A stretch of 64,000 nucleotides of DNA from Candidatus Amarobacillus elongatus (GCA_016703545.1 JADJBX010000010.1:11174-75173), one strand, 5' to 3'. Shown: positions 28,109-37,920, numbered from the stretch's first letter. A program made the numbers and translations. Notes: generated by a model not told the origin, from the letters alone.

Positions 28109-28146
28109 TTACTCCCGGTCACGCCGGGGTCGCGGCGGAGGATAGC

Positions 28147-29699
28147 ATGGCATCGTTCCTGAAGGCGCCGGAGACGGCCTCGAAGTGGTCCACCCTCGTG
28201 GCCGTCTGTCTCGGGCTGGGCATGCTCATGATCGACACGTTCGTCGTGAACGTGGCCTTCCCGCCATCGGCCGCGACCTCGATGCGAGCCTGAGCACCGC
28301 GGAGTGGACCGTCTCCGGGTACGTGCTCGTGCTGGGCGTGTTCCCGCTGGCGATGGGCCGCCTCGGCGATATCCTCGGGCGGCGGCGGGTGTACCTCTGG
28401 GGGCTGCTGCTGTTCGTCATCGCCTCCGCGGGCTGCGGTCTCGCCGCGAACGTCGAGCAGCTCATCGCGCTGCGCGTGGTGCAGGGGCTGGGCGCCGCCG
28501 TGATGATGCCGGGCACGCTCTCCATCGTCACCAACGCCTTCCCGCCGCACCAGCGCGGGCTCGCGATCGGCCTCTGGGGCGGCGTCTCCGGCATCGGTCT
28601 CATCGCCGGGCCAATCCTCGGCGGGCTCCTCGTCCACGGCGATTCCTGGCGCTGGATCTTCCTCGTGAACGTCCCCATTGGCGTGGTGGCGATGGGCATG
28701 GGTTTGCGCCGCATCCCTGAATCGCGCGACCCCAACGCGCCGCGCTCCATCGACTTCGCCGGCGCGGCGCTGCTCGCGGGCGGGCTGGCGCTGGCCATGT
28801 TCGCCCTTACGGAGGCGAACTCGCGCGGCTGGACCGACGGCATCATCCTCGGCTGCTTCGGCGCGGGTGCGGCGCTGCTCGTGCTCTTCGTCGTGGTCGA
28901 ACTGCGGCTCCCGTACCCGCTCGTGGATGTGCGGCTGTTCCGCAACGCGCAGTTCGCGATGGCCTGCCTCAGCGCCTTCCTCTTCTCCGCCGCCGTGTTC
29001 GGCACGCAGCCGTTCACCAGCCTCTTCATGCAGAACTCGCTCGGCTTTTCGCCGCTGGAGGGCGGGCTCGGCTTCCTCCCGGCGACGGCGCTGGTCGCGA
29101 CGCTGATGCCGTTCTCGGGAGTGCTGGCGCAACGCCTGGGGACGCGCATCCGGCTGCTGCTGATCGCGGGATCGGCGTCGGTCGCGATTTCGTTCGTCTA
29201 CCTGCTGATGCTCACTCCGGAGGACGGCTACGTGAGCGGCCTGCTGCCGGCGTTCGTGCTGCGGGGCCTGGGCATCGGCCTGTTTATGTCCACCAGTTCG
29301 GTCGCGGTCATGAGTTCGCTGCCGATGACCAAGGCCGGGCTCGCCTCGGGCACGCTGACCATGTTCCGGCAGACCGGCACGGCCGTCGGCGTCGCGCTTT
29401 TCGGCGCGATCTTCGTCCACCACATCGATGCGGACGTGCCCGCGCGGCTGGAAGGGCGTGACCCCGCGGAGGTCGCGCGCGTCACCGCCGCCGCCGAGCA
29501 TTTCGCCGCCGTGGGCGAAGGCGAGGTGCGCGACGCGGCCCGGGCGTCGGTGGTCGATGGCTTCGTGCTGATGTCGCAGGCGGGCGTCGCCGTCGCGACG
29601 GTGGCGGCCACGTCCGCGTTCTTCCTCCGCCGCCGCGAGACCGCGCCCGCGCCCGCGGCGGTCACCGCGGAGCCGCTCGCCGCCCCCGCCGAGGCGTAG
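28147..29699 (+). CDS. DHA2-family (EmrB/QacA) MFS drug exporter (frameshifted as given)
   Basis: A 14-helix proton-driven exporter. ATG 28147 with GGAGG upstream starts TM1 (LVAVCLGLGMLMIDTFVVNVAFP). The family then expects AI-x-RDL, which appears (IGRDLDASLSTAEWTVSGYVL) one frame back, so one base is missing near 28261. The rest is intact: LGDILGRRRVYLWG (motif A), VQGLGAAVMMPGTL (motif C region) and the stop at 29699. The divergent HxlR-type gene suggests substrate-inducible control. Confidence 0.85.
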
Positions 29700-29785
29700 G
29701 GGGCGAAGTCAAGGCAGCGGGAGGTCCGGCTCGTGTTCAAGGGGCGTGCAGCCCCCCCGAAGGCGCCGCCCCCGTGCCGCGCGCG

Positions 29786-31849
29786 CTACCTGATCGCCGT
29801 CAGCACGATGTCGCGGGCGATGGGGCCGGCTTCGATGCTGCCCGAGCCGCCTTCGTCCAGGACCACCGCCGCCACCGCGCGCGGCGCCGCCGCCGGAGAC
29901 AGCGCGACGAACAGCACGTGTTGCTGCGCCCCCGCATCCTCGGCGGTACCGGACTTGCCCGCGAAATCGGTGTAGCCGGCGTTGGCGAAGGCGGCGCTGG
30001 CGGTGCCCGTCGCACTCGTCACCAGCCGCAGCCCCAGCTTCAGGTGCGCCGATTGCTCGGCCGAAAGCGGGATCTCGTTGCGCACCTTCGCTTCCTCGCC
30101 CTGGATGATGACGGGCGTGCGAAGCGCCCCGGCGGTGAACGAGCTGTACGCGTTCGCGAGCTGCAGCGGCGTGATCAGGAGGTCGCCCTGCCCGATGCCG
30201 AGGTTCACGGAATCGCCCGGGTACCAGATCTCGCCCTTCGTCTTCTTCTTCCACGCCGGGTCCGGCACCAGGCCGGCTTCATCGGAGATGCCGACCGCGC
30301 CCGTTTCGGTGCCGAAGCCGAACATGCGCGCGACATCGGACAGGAACGATTCCTTGCCATCGACCTGGTAGATCGAATACGCGATCTCGTAGAAGACGGG
30401 GTTGCACGACCGCATGAGCGCCTGCGCGATGGTCTGCGGCCCCTGCGTGCCCTCCCAGTTGCGGCGGGCGGGGCTCACCGTATCCCAGACGGCGCCGCAA
30501 AAGATCGTGTCCGTCGTCCGGTAGAGCCCGGAGAGCAACCCGGCGGCGCCGGTGATGAGCTTGAACGTCGACCCCGCCGAGTAGAGGCCCGTGGAGGCGC
30601 GATTCGCCTGCGGGGAGCCCGGCGCGTTCGCGATCGCCTGCAGCGCCGCGCGGTCGTTCCGCTCGAAGGCGTCGGGGTCGAAGGTGGGTGAGCTGTTCAT
30701 GGCCAGCACGCCGTTGGTGCGCGGATCCAGCACCACGGCCGCGCCCGCGCGCGACCCCAGCCGGGCCTGCGCCGCCACCAGCGTGGCGGAATCGAGGGTG
30801 GTTCGAACATCCTGGCCCGCCGTGTACTCGCGCGACGCGACGACGCGAACGACGGTGGTGTTATCGGATTCGACGAGCCGGAGTTCGGCGCCGTGCTGCC
30901 CGGCAAGCCGCTTCTCCAGCGATGCCTCCAGCCCCGTCGCGCCCACGCGGTCGCCGACGCGGTACCCCTGTCCGCGGCGCTGGTCGAGCTCCTCGGCGGT
31001 GAATTCTCGCGTGTACCCCACGACGTGCGCGGCGGCCCCGCCGAGGGGATGCACCCGCTGCGATTCGAAGTAGAGGATCGCGCCCGGCAGCGAGCGCACC
31101 GCGAGCGCGGCCGCTTCGACCATGCCATCGGCGACGGGCCCGACGGTGACGCGCTGGGTGGCGCCGCCGGGCGCGTTGAACGCGGCATCCACCTGGTCCT
31201 TCGTGAACCCCAGCTCGCCGAGGGTGGCGGTGAGGGCGGCGCGGTCCTGCACCACGGAACGGTTGAGACCGAGGAAGCGGATCTCCTTCGTCACCGCCAG
31301 CGGCGCCCCGTTGCGGTCGAGGATGCTGCCCCGCGCGGCCCGCTGGATGCTGCTCTTGAAGTGCCGCCCGCCCGCCAGGTCCGGGTGGATGACGGCGGGC
31401 GACCATGCCACGAACCAGCGCCCGCCCGTCTTGGAGAGGTTAAGGGTGGTGGAGTATTCGAAGTCCCCGAAATAGGCTGTGGCGGCATGCACGGTGAGCT
31501 TCGCGCTGGCGCCATCGGCCGAAGCAACCTTCGCCACGAGGGTGCGCAGGGTCAGCTCGGTCGCGAATGTGGTGTACTCCGCGGTGAAGCTGCCGAGGGG
31601 GACGGAGGCCTGCGACGGGCCATCGAGCATTCCGTACAGCCGTTCGTACTCGCCGGCGGACCAGGCCTGGGCGAACCGCTCGGCGGCCACGCGCGGCGTC
31701 TCCGATGACCCCGCCACCGTCGCGGCCGGGGTCCCCGTGGCGGCCGCATTCGTCCCTTCGCCACCGTCCCGCGTCAGGGCGCGGACACCCGCGACCGCGG
31801 TCCCAATGAACACACCGGAGAGGATTGCCACGAGGAAGAAGGCGCGCAT
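29786..31849 (-). CDS. Class B penicillin-binding protein (MecA_N-type)
   Basis: About 687 residues. An N-terminal membrane anchor (FFLVAILSGVFIGTAVAGV) is followed by an NTF2-like MecA_N domain, a PBP dimerisation domain (RGSILDRNGAPLA) and a transpeptidase domain with SAGSTFK (SxxK, nucleophile Ser), SCN and KSGTAE (KSGT). It cross-links peptidoglycan outside the membrane. The MecA_N domain is shared with low-affinity Gram-positive PBPs. The start is taken as ATG 31849; ATG 31891 is possible. Either start overlaps the divergent lipoprotein gene. Confidence 0.92.
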   Translation of the reverse strand: MRAFFLVAILSGVFIGTAVAGVRALTRDGGEGTNAAATGTPAATVAGSSETPRVAAERFAQAWSAGEYERLYGMLDGPSQASVPLGSFTAEYTTFATELTLRTLVAKVASADGASAKLTVHAATAYFGDFEYSTTLNLSKTGGRWFVAWSPAVIHPDLAGGRHFKSSIQRAARGSILDRNGAPLAVTKEIRFLGLNRSVVQDRAALTATLGELGFTKDQVDAAFNAPGGATQRVTVGPVADGMVEAAALAVRSLPGAILYFESQRVHPLGGAAAHVVGYTREFTAEELDQRRGQGYRVGDRVGATGLEASLEKRLAGQHGAELRLVESDNTTVVRVVASREYTAGQDVRTTLDSATLVAAQARLGSRAGAAVVLDPRTNGVLAMNSSPTFDPDAFERNDRAALQAIANAPGSPQANRASTGLYSAGSTFKLITGAAGLLSGLYRTTDTIFCGAVWDTVSPARRNWEGTQGPQTIAQALMRSCNPVFYEIAYSIYQVDGKESFLSDVARMFGFGTETGAVGISDEAGLVPDPAWKKKTKGEIWYPGDSVNLGIGQGDLLITPLQLANAYSSFTAGALRTPVIIQGEEAKVRNEIPLSAEQSAHLKLGLRLVTSATGTASAAFANAGYTDFAGKSGTAEDAGAQQHVLFVALSPAAAPRAVAAVVLDEGGSGSIEAGPIARDIVLTAIR

Positions 31850-32960
31850 CGCTGCCCCCGGTCTGAGCCGGCCATTCCCCGCGTTCGCCATCGTAGCAGC
31901 GCTGGCGCTTGTGGCGATGATCTTTTCCGCATGTTCATCGAACGGCGCGCCCACGCCCGGCCCGACGGTCATCCGCGCGAACCCCGAGGGCGCGCCGCGG
32001 CCGTTCCGCCTTGGCTTCAGCGTCATCCCGCCCGAGCGCAGCCCCGGCGCCTACACCACCGCCTTCGCCACCGCCGCCCAGTACGGCGACATCGTCCTGC
32101 TGCAGCGCACGCCACCCTGGGAGGACTTCCTCAGCGGCGCGCAGGTCTCGAAGGCGACCTCCGACAACACCCGCTTCGAGGTCGCGCTGCTGGACCAGTA
32201 CAGCCACCTCAAGCGGTTCTTCGCCATCGACCCGACCGATGGCGTGGTGCAGCGCTCGCGGATCACGAACATCCCGGCGGGGGTGGACCCGCAGGCGGGG
32301 TTCAACGACCCGGCGTTGCGCGCCGCCTTCAAGGAGTACGTCGCCTACGTCTCGACCAACTACCGGCCGGACTACCTGGCCATCGGGGTCGAAATCAACA
32401 TGCTCGCGGAACGGAACCCGGTGCAGTTCCAGGCGTTCGCGAGCCTCTATCGCGAAGCCTACGAGGTCGCCAAGAAGAACAACCCGAAGGGGAAGGTCTT
32501 CCCCACCTTCCAGCTGGAGGACCTCGAGGGGACGTTCGAAATCAGCCACTCGCCGCACTGGGAGCTGCTCGACACCTTCCGCGGCGCGATGGACGCGCTC
32601 GCGATCAGCACCTACCCGTTCCTCGGCGACGTGCGCACCGCCGACGAAGTGCGGCCGGACTACATTTCGCAGCTGAAGACGCACTTCGACGGCGAAATCA
32701 TCATCGCCGAGACCGGCTACGCCTCCATGCCCGTCGAAGGCAAGGCGAACGTGGGCACGGAGGAGGACCAGCGCGCCTACCTCGAACGGCTGCTCGCGGC
32801 GGCCGAGGCGAACCGGCTCGGGGCCGTCATCTGGACCGCCGCCCTCGACCCCTCCTTCGCCGCCCCGGCCCTGCGCTCGATCGGGCTGCGGCAGGCCGAT
32901 GGTTCGAACAAGCTCGCCTGGACAACGTGGGAGACGTGGTCGCGGCGGCCGCTGGAGTAA
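31806..32960 (+). CDS. Lipoprotein with glycoside-hydrolase-like TIM barrel
   Basis: A 384-residue protein. The N-terminus has a basic stretch (TRKKAR), a hydrophobic core (FAIVAALALVAMIFSAC) and a lipobox Cys, so it is predicted to be a surface lipoprotein. The body resembles clan A glycosidases: YLAIGVEINMLAE places a Glu where the acid/base lies, and IIIAETGYAS places the nucleophile Glu. A galactanase-like GH53 relationship is possible but not proven. The ATG at 31806 gives a 26-residue n-region and overlaps the PBP start by 44 bp on the other strand; no better start exists before the lipobox. Confidence 0.75.
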   Translation: MNTPERIATRKKARIAAPGLSRPFPAFAIVAALALVAMIFSACSSNGAPTPGPTVIRANPEGAPRPFRLGFSVIPPERSPGAYTTAFATAAQYGDIVLLQRTPPWEDFLSGAQVSKATSDNTRFEVALLDQYSHLKRFFAIDPTDGVVQRSRITNIPAGVDPQAGFNDPALRAAFKEYVAYVSTNYRPDYLAIGVEINMLAERNPVQFQAFASLYREAYEVAKKNNPKGKVFPTFQLEDLEGTFEISHSPHWELLDTFRGAMDALAISTYPFLGDVRTADEVRPDYISQLKTHFDGEIIIAETGYASMPVEGKANVGTEEDQRAYLERLLAAAEANRLGAVIWTAALDPSFAAPALRSIGLRQADGSNKLAWTTWETWSRRPLE

Positions 32961-33649
32961 TGGCACGCCGCCGCGGCACGCGCCGCCTCTCGGACGCGCG
33001 CACCCGGCGGCTGATGCGCGCCGCCGCCGTCCTCGGCATTGCCGCGATGGTGCTGACGCTCGTGGTCGCCGCCGAGGGCGCGCCGCTCGCCGGCGACGTG
33101 CGCGTCGCGCGCTGGGTCCAGGACAGCGGCCTCCAGGAGAACGCCGGCATCATCAACGCCCTCGGCGATTGGCGCTGGGTGCCGTTCGCGGCGAGCGTGG
33201 CCCTGATCGCGTTCGGCATGCGGCTGGGCGGCGGGCGCGCCCCCGCCGCCGCACGCGGGGGCGCGCTCGCCGCTTACATCGTCGTCCTCCCCCTCTGGAC
33301 GTGGAGCTCGATCCTCAAGCTGATCGTCGCCTCGCCCCGGCCCGCCGCCGAGTTCGGCCTCAGCATCGACCGCGCGCGCGACAGCTACGGCTTCCCCAGC
33401 GGCCACGTCTACGGCGATGTGCTGGTGTACGGCGCCATGGCCGCCTGGGCGACCGCCTTCGTCCACCCCCGCGCCGTCCTCCCCGTGCGCGCCGCCGCCG
33501 TCGCGGTGATCGTGCTCGCTGGGCCGGCGCGCATCGTCGTGGGGGCGCACTGGCCCAGCGACGTGCTGGGAGCGTACCTCTGGGGCGGCTGCGCCCTCTG
33601 CCTCGCCCTCGCCGCCGGCCGCGCGTTGCACGCCCTCGCCCGCCGCTGA
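32960..33649 (+). CDS. PAP2-family phosphatase, membrane protein
   Basis: A 229-residue membrane phosphatase with the full PAP2 signature: KLIVASPRP (Kx6RP), FPSGH (PSGH) and ARIVVGAHWPSD (Rx5H). It probably dephosphorylates a lipid phosphate such as undecaprenyl pyrophosphate or phosphatidate on the outer face. The start overlaps the lipoprotein stop in TAATG, which implies coupling. Confidence 0.9.
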   Translation: MARRRGTRRLSDARTRRLMRAAAVLGIAAMVLTLVVAAEGAPLAGDVRVARWVQDSGLQENAGIINALGDWRWVPFAASVALIAFGMRLGGGRAPAAARGGALAAYIVVLPLWTWSSILKLIVASPRPAAEFGLSIDRARDSYGFPSGHVYGDVLVYGAMAAWATAFVHPRAVLPVRAAAVAVIVLAGPARIVVGAHWPSDVLGAYLWGGCALCLALAAGRALHALARR

Positions 33650-33662
33650 GCGCGCCGTCTCG

Positions 33663-33668
33663 TATCAT
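33663..33668 (+). promoter_or_regulatory. -10-like TATCAT of corA
   Basis: TATCAT lies 7 nt before the GTG at 33676. Confidence 0.5.
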
Positions 33669-33675
33669 CGTCCGC

Positions 33676-34608
33676 GTGCAGGTCTGGTCCTTCGTGAACG
33701 GCAACTGGAAACCGGGCGACCTCGCCTTCGCCGAGTACCGCTGGTTCGACCTCGAAGCACCCCCGGCGGGCGAACTCGAGGCGCTCGGGGAGCGCTTCCA
33801 GCTGCATCCCCTGACCATCGAGGACTGCCGTTCGCCGCGCCTGCACGCGCCCAAGATCGATGACTTTGGCGCCTACCTGTTCGTCGTCCTCCAGGTCCCC
33901 GCCGCCACCGAGGGCGACTTCGTGGAGATGGAGGAGCTCGACGTCTTCCTTTCGCCGAAGCTGCTGCTCACCTACCGCGACGGCCCCATCCAGGAGGTCG
34001 GCCACATCCACCAGATGCTCGCGAACGGCATGACCATGCGCCCCGGCACCGACGGTCTCCTGTACGAAATCGTCGACCGCACCGTGGATGCGCTGCTGCC
34101 CGGCGTCGAGGGCATCGGCAACCGGCTGGACGACATCCACGACCTCGTGCTCGAAGACCCCGGCAACAACCGCAGCCACGACATCGTTTCGCTGCGGGCC
34201 CACGCGGGGCGCGTGCGGCGGCTGCTGACGCCCGAGCTCGCGGTCGTGCAGCGGCTCAGCCGCGGCGAATTCCCGCAGGTGAGCGAGCACAACCGCATCT
34301 ACTACCGCGACATCTACGACCACCTCGTGCGTATCGACCTCGCACTCGAAAACCTGCGCGAAGACGCGGAAGTCGTGCTCAGCACCTACCTCGCGCAGGT
34401 GAACAACCGCATGAGCGAGGTGATGAAGGTGCTCTCCGTCGTCGCCGCCATCGCCCTGCCTGCGACGGTGATCAGCGGCATCTTCGGCACCAACTTCGAT
34501 AACGTGCCCGGCCTCCATAGCAACTGGGGCTTCGCCGTGATGATGACGGCGATGGTCTCGCTCGCCGGAGGAATGGCGCTCTTCTTCAAACGCCGGGGAT
34601 GGTGGTAG
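33676..34608 (+). CDS. corA: CorA-family divalent cation channel, GTN variant
   Basis: A 310-residue CorA-type protein with a large cytoplasmic N-terminal domain and two C-terminal helices (VVAAIALPATVISGIFG and the last 25 residues). The pore signature between them reads GTN (GIFGTNFDNVP) where nearly all CorA proteins have GMN. This change may affect ion selectivity, since the GMN loop forms the filter. The GTG start is fixed by the adjacent TATCAT and by the family N-terminus. Confidence 0.88.
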   Translation: MQVWSFVNGNWKPGDLAFAEYRWFDLEAPPAGELEALGERFQLHPLTIEDCRSPRLHAPKIDDFGAYLFVVLQVPAATEGDFVEMEELDVFLSPKLLLTYRDGPIQEVGHIHQMLANGMTMRPGTDGLLYEIVDRTVDALLPGVEGIGNRLDDIHDLVLEDPGNNRSHDIVSLRAHAGRVRRLLTPELAVVQRLSRGEFPQVSEHNRIYYRDIYDHLVRIDLALENLREDAEVVLSTYLAQVNNRMSEVMKVLSVVAAIALPATVISGIFGTNFDNVPGLHSNWGFAVMMTAMVSLAGGMALFFKRRGWW

Positions 34609-34620
34609 GGAACGGGGCTA

Positions 34621-34753
34621 GAGGCTCGAGGCTCGAGGAGAACAGGACAACCCCGGTCAGGCGCCAAGCGGGCCCTCACCGGTCCCCCTCTTCGGTGGCT
34701 TCGGTTCGCGGGGTTGGCCCCGAAACCTCGGGCCTCGGACCTCGAGCCTCGAG
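34621..34753. repeat. Heptamer repeat island 4 (GAGGCTC / CCTCGAG), inverted arrays
   Basis: 34621-34641 has GAGGCTC units; 34726-34753 has four CCTCGRR units. The two arrays are reverse complements over 16 bp, so a transcript through the island could fold into a long stem closing about 85 nt. The position after corA and before prmA would suit a terminator. Confidence 0.75.
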
Positions 34754-34797
34754 CCCGTCACGTGCGCGTGCGCGCACCCCGTGCTTCCATTGGCGCC

Positions 34798-35687
34798 ATG
34801 CTCTGGTTCGAAATCACCGCGCACGTTCCGCCCGCCCTCGTCGATGCCGTGGCGGCCGTCATGCGCGACGTGGCCCCCGGCGGCGTCACCGTCGAGGAGC
34901 CCGTCGACATCCTGGGGCCCGAAAAGGGGTTCCGGGTTCGCGAAAACGAGCCCGTCCTCGTCCGCGTCTACCTGCCCGCCAGCGAGCTCGGGGCCGTCCT
35001 CACGGAGGACCTGCGCCGCGCCATGGAGGCGTTCCCGCAGGTCGAACTCATCGCGAAGCCGCTCTACGAACAGGACTGGGCCGTCTCCTGGCGCGAATTC
35101 TTCGGCGTCGTCGACCACGGCGGCCGGACGCTCATCGTGCCCTCGTGGATCGACCACGAACCGCGGCCCGACCAGCTCGTCATCCGCCTCGACCCGGGGC
35201 AGGCGTTCGGCACTGGTCACCACGAAACCACGCGCCTCTGCCTTGCCGCGCTCGAAGAGCACGTGACGCCGGGCATGGAGGTCCTCGATGTGGGCACGGG
35301 GTCCGGCGTGCTCGCGATCGCGGCGGTGCTGCTCGGCGCCGGCCACGTCCACGCCATCGATATCGACCCCATCGCCACCGAGGTCGCGACCGCGAACTGC
35401 GAGACCAACGGCGTGCTCCCGAAGGTGGCCATCCGGGCGGGGTGCTGGGCGCGGACCACGGCCACGAATACGGGCTCGTGATCGCGAACATCAGCACGGA
35501 TGCGAACCTGGGGCTCGCCGGGGTGTTCCCGGCCGTGGTCGCGCCGGGGGGCTGGCTCATCCTCAGCGGCATCCTCGCGCAGGACGCCCACCGCGTGCAG
35601 GACGCGCTGCGCGAACGCGGGTTCGCTCTCGAAACCATGCGCCACGAACGGGACTGGTGCCTGCTGGAGTTCTCCCGCCCGGCCTGA
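34798..35687 (+). CDS. prmA: Ribosomal protein L11 methyltransferase (frameshifted as given)
   Basis: PrmA methylates L11 with S-adenosylmethionine. LWFEITAHVP starts the substrate-recognition domain; DPGQAFGTGHHETTRLCL and VLDVGTGSGVLAIAA (SAM site) follow. At about 35437 the frame runs into RAGCWARTT. Adding one G to the run of four in gcggggtgctgg restores RAGVLGADHGHEYGLVIANIS, the expected post-motif, and the frame continues to 35687. Its substrate gene rplK is in this window but 6 kb away. Confidence 0.85.
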
Positions 35688-35700
35688 CTGGCGATCCGCG

Positions 35701-36606
35701 TTACTCCGCGAGTTCGATCTTCGAAACCGTCGCGCCCGTCGCCGAGATGCGCGTAACGAGCGAGCGGCCGCCCATGTGCGCGCCGTGGAGGGTGGCGAGC
35801 ATGGCCGCGCTCACGGCGCGGCCCGCATCCGCCGGGCAGATGGCGGCGATGGAGCTGCCCGCGCCGCTCAGCCAGGCCGCGTGTGCGCCCGCCCCCTTCG
35901 CGGCGGCGAAGATGTCGAACATCGGCGGAAAGAGCGCGGCACGCTGGCGCTGGTGGATGCGGTCGTCCGTCGCTTCGTCGAGCAGCTCCAGCCGCCCCGA
36001 GGCCATGGCCGCGACGAACAGCGCCGCGCGGCCCGTGTTGTGCACGGCGTCGGCCTTGCTGTAGCTCTCGGGGAGGGCCTTGCGCGCCTCCTTCGTCGCC
36101 ATCGAGTGGTCGGGAATGAGGATGGCCATGGCGGCATCGGCCGGGTACCCGCAGGCCGCGCGCAGGAAGTGGCCGTTCGCCGCTTCGACGCAGACCTGCA
36201 TGCCGCCGAACATCGCCGGGCAGGCGTTGTCGCCGTGGCCCTCGAGGTCGCTGGCGAGGTCGAGGCAGTCGCCTTCGCTGAGCGGGCGGCCTTCGAATTC
36301 GTTCACGGCGAGGACCCCGGCCACGCGCGCGACGGCGCTCGCGCCCAGCCCGCGCCCGAGCGGAATGGCGACGTTGTAGCGCGCCTGCATGCCCGGCGGT
36401 TCCGGCCGCCCCAGCTTCGCGTACGTGTGCCGCGCCGCCGTCAGCACCATCTTCTCGCCCACGTCCTCGGCCGGTTCGACCTCGTGCGGGCGGAAGGTGA
36501 CCGTGATCGAAGCCTGCAGATCGAGCGCGAGCCCGAGGCAATCGAAACCGGCGCCGAGATTCGCGCTCGTCGCCGGGACGCGCAACGTGATGGCCGTGGG
36601 CTGCAT
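35701..36606 (-). CDS. thrB: Homoserine kinase
   Basis: A 301-residue GHMP kinase that phosphorylates homoserine for threonine synthesis. VPATSANLGAGFDCLG opens the protein, and PLGRGLGASAVA is the ATP loop (the usual GLGSSA reads GLGASA). GHGDNACPAMFGG and WLSGAGSSIAA complete the motif set. The ATG at 36606 has GGGGGAG before it; TATCCT at 36643-36648 (minus strand) would start a leader of about 30 nt. No other threonine gene is adjacent. Confidence 0.9.
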   Translation of the reverse strand: MQPTAITLRVPATSANLGAGFDCLGLALDLQASITVTFRPHEVEPAEDVGEKMVLTAARHTYAKLGRPEPPGMQARYNVAIPLGRGLGASAVARVAGVLAVNEFEGRPLSEGDCLDLASDLEGHGDNACPAMFGGMQVCVEAANGHFLRAACGYPADAAMAILIPDHSMATKEARKALPESYSKADAVHNTGRAALFVAAMASGRLELLDEATDDRIHQRQRAALFPPMFDIFAAAKGAGAHAAWLSGAGSSIAAICPADAGRAVSAAMLATLHGAHMGGRSLVTRISATGATVSKIELAE

Positions 36607-36672
36607 CGCTCCCCCGATTCGGATTCGGTCGTCCAGTACCAGAGGATAGGGAACGCGCCGCACAGGGGCGAG

Positions 36673-37344
36673 TCAGGCGGGCGGCGGTGCATCCGCGGCG
36701 GGGGCGGCGGGCTCGGCCGGGGGCGCCTTCGCCACCTTCGGCGCCTTCGCACCCCCCGTGAACCCGAGCGCGACGAAGAACCGTTCGCGGCTGTCGCTGC
36801 GGGTCGCGGGCGGCTTCACCATCTCCACGCGCTTGTACCGCTTGCGCAGCTCCGCCCGGAAGACGTCCGTCTCCTGGCTGTTGAACAGCTTGGCGATGAA
36901 CGTGCCCCCGGACTTGAGAAAGCGGTCGGCGGCGGCGAGCGCGAACATGCAGAGCTCGAAGGAGCGTTCCTGGTCCTGCAGGCGGATGCCCGTGGTCATC
37001 GGCGCCATGTCCGACATCACGACATCGAACGGCGGCGAAATGCCCGCCTCCAGCATCAGCGCGCCCATGTCGACGGCGCGCACATCGGCCGTGAGGAAGA
37101 CGGCGTTGGGCAGGTCGACCTCGACGGGCTTGAGATCGACGCCGACGATGCGGCCTTTTTCGCCGAGGACGCGGGAGGCGTACTGGGACCATGAACCGGG
37201 GGCGGCGCCGAGGTCGAGCACCTTCATGCCCGGCTTGAGGATCTTGTAGCGGCGGTCGATGTCCTCGAGCTTATAGACGGACCGCGCGGCGAAGTTTTCC
37301 TCCTTCGCTTTCAGGAACCATTTATCGCGCGGGTTGTAGGGCAT
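36673..37344 (-). CDS. rlmE: RlmE/FtsJ-type rRNA 2'-O-methyltransferase
   Basis: A 223-residue Rossmann methyltransferase with the K-D-K-E tetrad: Lys in RSVYKLED, Asp in VMSDMAP, Lys in FIAKLFNS, Glu in DSRERFFVA. VLDLGAAPGSWSQ is the SAM site. In E. coli this enzyme methylates U2552 of 23S rRNA. The last 30 residues are a Pro/Ala tail. TACACT ends 7 nt before the ATG. It lies 66 nt upstream of thrB on the same strand. Confidence 0.9.
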   Translation of the reverse strand: MPYNPRDKWFLKAKEENFAARSVYKLEDIDRRYKILKPGMKVLDLGAAPGSWSQYASRVLGEKGRIVGVDLKPVEVDLPNAVFLTADVRAVDMGALMLEAGISPPFDVVMSDMAPMTTGIRLQDQERSFELCMFALAAADRFLKSGGTFIAKLFNSQETDVFRAELRKRYKRVEMVKPPATRSDSRERFFVALGFTGGAKAPKVAKAPPAEPAAPAADAPPPA

Positions 37345-37351
37345 GGGATCG

Positions 37352-37357
37352 AGTGTA
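37352..37357 (-). promoter_or_regulatory. -10-like TACACT of rlmE
   Basis: TACACT on the minus strand, 7 nt before the ATG at 37344. Confidence 0.5.
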
Positions 37358-37384
37358 GGGGAGCCGTGGCGATTCAGCAGGCGC

Positions 37385-37421
37385 CCCCCCGCCGCGGGCG
37401 GGCGGGGGTGGGTATACTCGC
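37385..37421. repeat. Left 37-bp direct repeat of accessory island
   Basis: Six C, then GCCGCGGGCGGGCGG, one variable base, and GGTGGGTATACTCGC. It is identical to 39008-39044 except at one position. The right copy is the promoter of the 39048 gene; this left copy drives nothing obvious, which suggests that it arose by duplication when the intervening 1.6 kb arrived. Confidence 0.85.
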
Positions 37422-37455
37422 CGAACTGGGCCAACTGCCGAGAGAGCCGCGGGAA

Positions 37456-37908
37456 TCAGCAGGAACAGGCCCACAACAGGTTCGCGCACACGCCGCAGTA
37501 CGGGCTGTCGGATGCCGGGACGACGCATTCGCAGATATCTGCCTCCCCCACGCCCGCGAATTGCCCCCCGCAGCGGAGGCAGAAGACCCGGGGGCAATCG
37601 CCCGCGTGAAGTGTGAAGAGCCCATCACAGCCGCCGACCATGCATCGCCCACAGCCGGGGCAGAAGTGCGGCTGTTCGCGCGCGATAGCCTCGGCCACGC
37701 ATACCTCGGGCGGGCGCACGCCAAAGAGCACCTGTTCGCTGTCTTCCGCATCCGGGCTGCCGACGGCCCGGAGGAGATTCGCGAGAAAGTGGCGGGCCGC
37801 GCTCTCCGATGAAAAGACCGCGAGCCGATCTGGCAGCCCGAGATTCCACTCGCGCTCGTCACGGGACCCTTCGACCTGCACCCAAACGGTGAATCGCTCG
37901 CTCACCAT
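37456..37908 (-). CDS. Cys-rich, probably zinc-binding protein
   Basis: A 150-residue protein of unknown family. The first 70 residues form a small alpha/beta region (VWVQVEGSRDEREWNLGLP). The second half has multiple CxxC-type pairs: CPGCGRC, CDG, CPRVFCLRC, CEC, YCGVC, CSC, enough for two or three zinc sites. TACAGT stands 6 nt before the ATG. It lies 44 nt downstream of the EVE/nuclease-like gene on the same strand and within the same direct repeats. Codon use is less G+C-rich than the flanks. Confidence 0.7.
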   Translation of the reverse strand: MVSERFTVWVQVEGSRDEREWNLGLPDRLAVFSSESAARHFLANLLRAVGSPDAEDSEQVLFGVRPPEVCVAEAIAREQPHFCPGCGRCMVGGCDGLFTLHAGDCPRVFCLRCGGQFAGVGEADICECVVPASDSPYCGVCANLLWACSC

Positions 37909-37914
37909 GGCAGG

Positions 37915-37920
37915 ACTGTA
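37915..37920 (-). promoter_or_regulatory. -10-like TACAGT of the Cys-rich gene
   Basis: TACAGT on the minus strand, 6 nt before the ATG at 37908. Confidence 0.45.

Noticed and set aside
35430..35445. Programmed ribosomal frameshift in prmA
   Set aside because: There is no X-XXY-YYZ slippery heptamer or downstream pseudoknot, and four other unrelated genes in the window carry similar single-base shifts, some of opposite sign.
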